From NCBI GenBank assembly GCA_024639035.1, contig JAHEJE010000143.1, positions 1 to 7,497 of the forward strand: DNA of 7,497 nt, read 5' to 3'. Origin of the DNA: Alphaproteobacteria bacterium. GTDB lineage: Bacteria > Pseudomonadota > Alphaproteobacteria > Rhizobiales > Aestuariivirgaceae. Within the stretch, counting starts at the first letter, position 1. Each line of letters starts with the position of its first letter. A model generated the notes under the pieces. The model was not told the DNA's origin, ran no database searches, and worked only from the letters and a program-made list of their open reading frames with translations. Below are positions 6,100-7,497 of this stretch, one piece after another. Both the position numbers and the translations under genes were made by a program.

Positions 6100-7449
6100 A
6101 TGGCAACTGCTGCGAGAAAGACCCCGGCGCGCAAGCCCGCCAGCGCCACGGCGGGCAAGCTCGAAGCGATCGGCCGGCCGGTCTACATCGTCGACGGCGC
6201 CCGCACCCCGTTTCTGAAAGCCGGCAACAAGCCCGGACCGTTCACCCCGGTCGATCTGGCGGTGCAGGCCGGACGCCCGCTGCTGGCCCGCCAGCCGTTC
6301 GACCCGCGCGAGATCGACGATGTCATTCTCGGCTGCGTCAACGTTCACACCGACGAGGTCAACCCGGGCCGCGTAGCCGCCCTTAGGCTTGGCTGCGGCA
6401 GCCAGGTGCCCGGCTGGACGGTGCAGCGCAACTGCGCCTCCGGCCAGCAGTCGATCGATACCGCCTGGCGCTACATCGCCGCCGGTCACGCCGACCTGAT
6501 CCTTGCCGGCGGTGCCGAGGCCCTGTCACACGCCCCGATGCTGTTCTCCGAAAAGGCCGCCGGCTGGTTCGGCGAATTCTTCACCGCCAAGACGACCGGC
6601 CAGAAACTCGCCGCCATGCAAAAGTTCAAGCCGGGCCACTTGAAGCCGTCACTGTCGATCCTGCGCGGCCTGACCGACCCGGTGGTCAAGCTCAACATGG
6701 GCCAGACGGCGGAAATCCTCGCCCACCGCTTCAACATCTCGCGCACCGAAGCCGATGCGTTTTCAGTACAGAGCCACCAGCGGCTGGCCGAAGCGACCGA
6801 ACAGGGCCGCTTAGAGGAGATGCATTCGATTATCGACCGCAAGGGCAATGTCTACGACCACGACACCGGCGTGCGCCCCGATAACTCGGTCGAACAACTT
6901 GCCAAATTGAACCCGGTCTTTGAACGCCCGTTCGGCAAGGTGACGGCGGGCAATTCCTCGCAGATCACCGACGGCGCCTGCTGGACCATCCTGGCCAGCG
7001 AGGACGCGGTCAAGAAATACCGTCTCAAACCCATGGCCCGCGTCATCGATTGCGACTGGGGTTCGTGCGACCCATCGGTGATGGGGCTCGGCCCGGTGCT
7101 GTCGTCGACCAAGGTGATGAAGAAGTTCGGCCTGACGCTGACGGACATCGGCGCCTGGGAGATCAACGAGGCCTTTGCCGCCCAGGTCCTCGCCTGCCTG
7201 AAGGGCTGGCAGGAGAAAGATTTCAGCCGGAACGTGCTCGGGCTGGACGAACCGTGGGGCGAGCTGGACCAGGACATCCTGAACGTCGATGGCGGCGCCA
7301 TCAGCCTCGGCCATCCGGTCGGCACCTCGGGCAACCGCATCACATTGCATGCCATCCACGTCATGCGCCGGCTCGGCGCCCGCCTTGGCATCGCCACCGA
7401 ATGCATCGGCGGCGGCATGGGCGGCGCCATGCTGCTGGAAATCGTGTAA
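6100..7449 (+). CDS. fadI: Acetyl-CoA acyltransferase (FadI-type beta-oxidation thiolase)
   Basis: This 449-residue thiolase cleaves 3-ketoacyl-CoA with CoA to give acetyl-CoA and a shortened acyl-CoA, and is expected to pair with a FadJ-like alpha subunit. Catalytic residues are all present: nucleophile C112 in NCASGQQS, N356 in the NEAFA motif, H405 in GGAISLGHPVG and C435 in CIGGGMGGAM. The loop at about 158-200 (GEFFTAKTTG... to LNMGQTAE) is extended, as in FadI and mitochondrial trifunctional-protein beta subunits, where it contacts the alpha subunit or membrane; this favours FadI over short biosynthetic PhaA-type thiolases. The first ~25 residues are a Lys/Arg/Ala-rich low-complexity extension before the first beta-strand (RPVYIVDGARTPF, 26-38). 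ATG 6100 follows AGGGAG (6088-6093) at six bases. A gene starting 13 bases after the stop is probably co-transcribed. The thiolase assignment is certain; the FadI subtype is well supported. Confidence 0.93.
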   Translation: MATAARKTPARKPASATAGKLEAIGRPVYIVDGARTPFLKAGNKPGPFTPVDLAVQAGRPLLARQPFDPREIDDVILGCVNVHTDEVNPGRVAALRLGCGSQVPGWTVQRNCASGQQSIDTAWRYIAAGHADLILAGGAEALSHAPMLFSEKAAGWFGEFFTAKTTGQKLAAMQKFKPGHLKPSLSILRGLTDPVVKLNMGQTAEILAHRFNISRTEADAFSVQSHQRLAEATEQGRLEEMHSIIDRKGNVYDHDTGVRPDNSVEQLAKLNPVFERPFGKVTAGNSSQITDGACWTILASEDAVKKYRLKPMARVIDCDWGSCDPSVMGLGPVLSSTKVMKKFGLTLTDIGAWEINEAFAAQVLACLKGWQEKDFSRNVLGLDEPWGELDQDILNVDGGAISLGHPVGTSGNRITLHAIHVMRRLGARLGIATECIGGGMGGAMLLEIV

Positions 7450-7462
7450 GGGGGCCGGGAGC

Positions 7463-7497
7463 ATGAGAGACATCAACCAACATCGCCTGGACGCCCT
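7463..7497 (+). CDS. Start of a downstream gene, probably FadJ-like multifunctional subunit (3' truncated)
   Basis: ATG 7463 lies 13 bases after the thiolase stop, behind a purine-rich GGGGGCCGGGAG stretch, and stays open to the window end. The visible residues are MRDINQHRLDA. Nothing in 11 residues identifies a family. The guess of a FadJ-type enoyl-CoA hydratase/3-hydroxyacyl-CoA dehydrogenase rests only on its position after fadI and on the short polar start typical of that family. Confidence 0.6.
   Translation, partial: MRDINQHRLDA

Noticed and set aside
1..7497. Mobile elements, CRISPR arrays, tRNA/rRNA genes, phage or defence systems
   Set aside because: No transposase, integrase, repeat-spacer pattern or RNA gene was seen. 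The coding regions are all explained by common metabolic or envelope families, so no new system is claimed.

Overview
This 7.5-kb window has high G+C content. Every gene I can support is on the plus strand, and codon use looks uniform. It reads as ordinary chromosome from a Gram-negative proteobacterium: there is an outer-membrane beta-barrel protein, a Tat-exported enzyme and fatty-acid beta-oxidation genes of the FadE/FadI type. The G+C bias, the TTGCC...TATGCT style of promoter and the gene content suggest an alphaproteobacterium, possibly Rhodospirillales-like. That placement is inference only.

Layout. (1) At 2-751 is the 3' part of a two-hotdog MaoC-type hydratase/dehydratase, cut by the window edge. 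Two bases later comes a complete crotonase closely resembling carnitinyl-CoA dehydratase CaiD (754-1539). The two are almost certainly co-translated and form the end of an acyl-CoA operon whose start is not visible. (2) After a 139-base gap with no clear signal lies a Tat-signal metallophosphoesterase of the YkuE/YaeI type (1679-2623). (3) After 179 bases comes a MipA/OmpV-family outer-membrane protein (2803-3582). (4) A 152-base intergenic region holds a striking 24-base near-perfect palindrome and a plausible promoter. It precedes a beta-oxidation cluster: a long FadE-type acyl-CoA dehydrogenase (3735-5990), a FadI-type thiolase (6100-7449) and the first 11 full codons of another gene (from 7463), which by position is probably the FadJ-type multifunctional subunit. 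The 109-base gap between fadE and the thiolase gene contains its own promoter-like element.

How the genes fit together. FadE would introduce the double bond into acyl-CoA. The presumed downstream FadJ-like protein would hydrate and oxidise the product, and the thiolase would release acetyl-CoA. The upstream MaoC/CaiD-like pair also acts on enoyl-CoA thioesters, but its substrate cannot be read from the sequence. The MipA-like and phosphoesterase genes look like unrelated envelope genes lying between the two acyl-CoA blocks.

I found no mobile element, CRISPR array, RNA gene, defence system or obviously new system. The points most worth a second look are the palindrome upstream of fadE, the Asp-to-Glu change in the MaoC active-site motif, the basic tails at the FadE C-terminus and thiolase N-terminus, and the separate promoter-like element in front of the thiolase gene.
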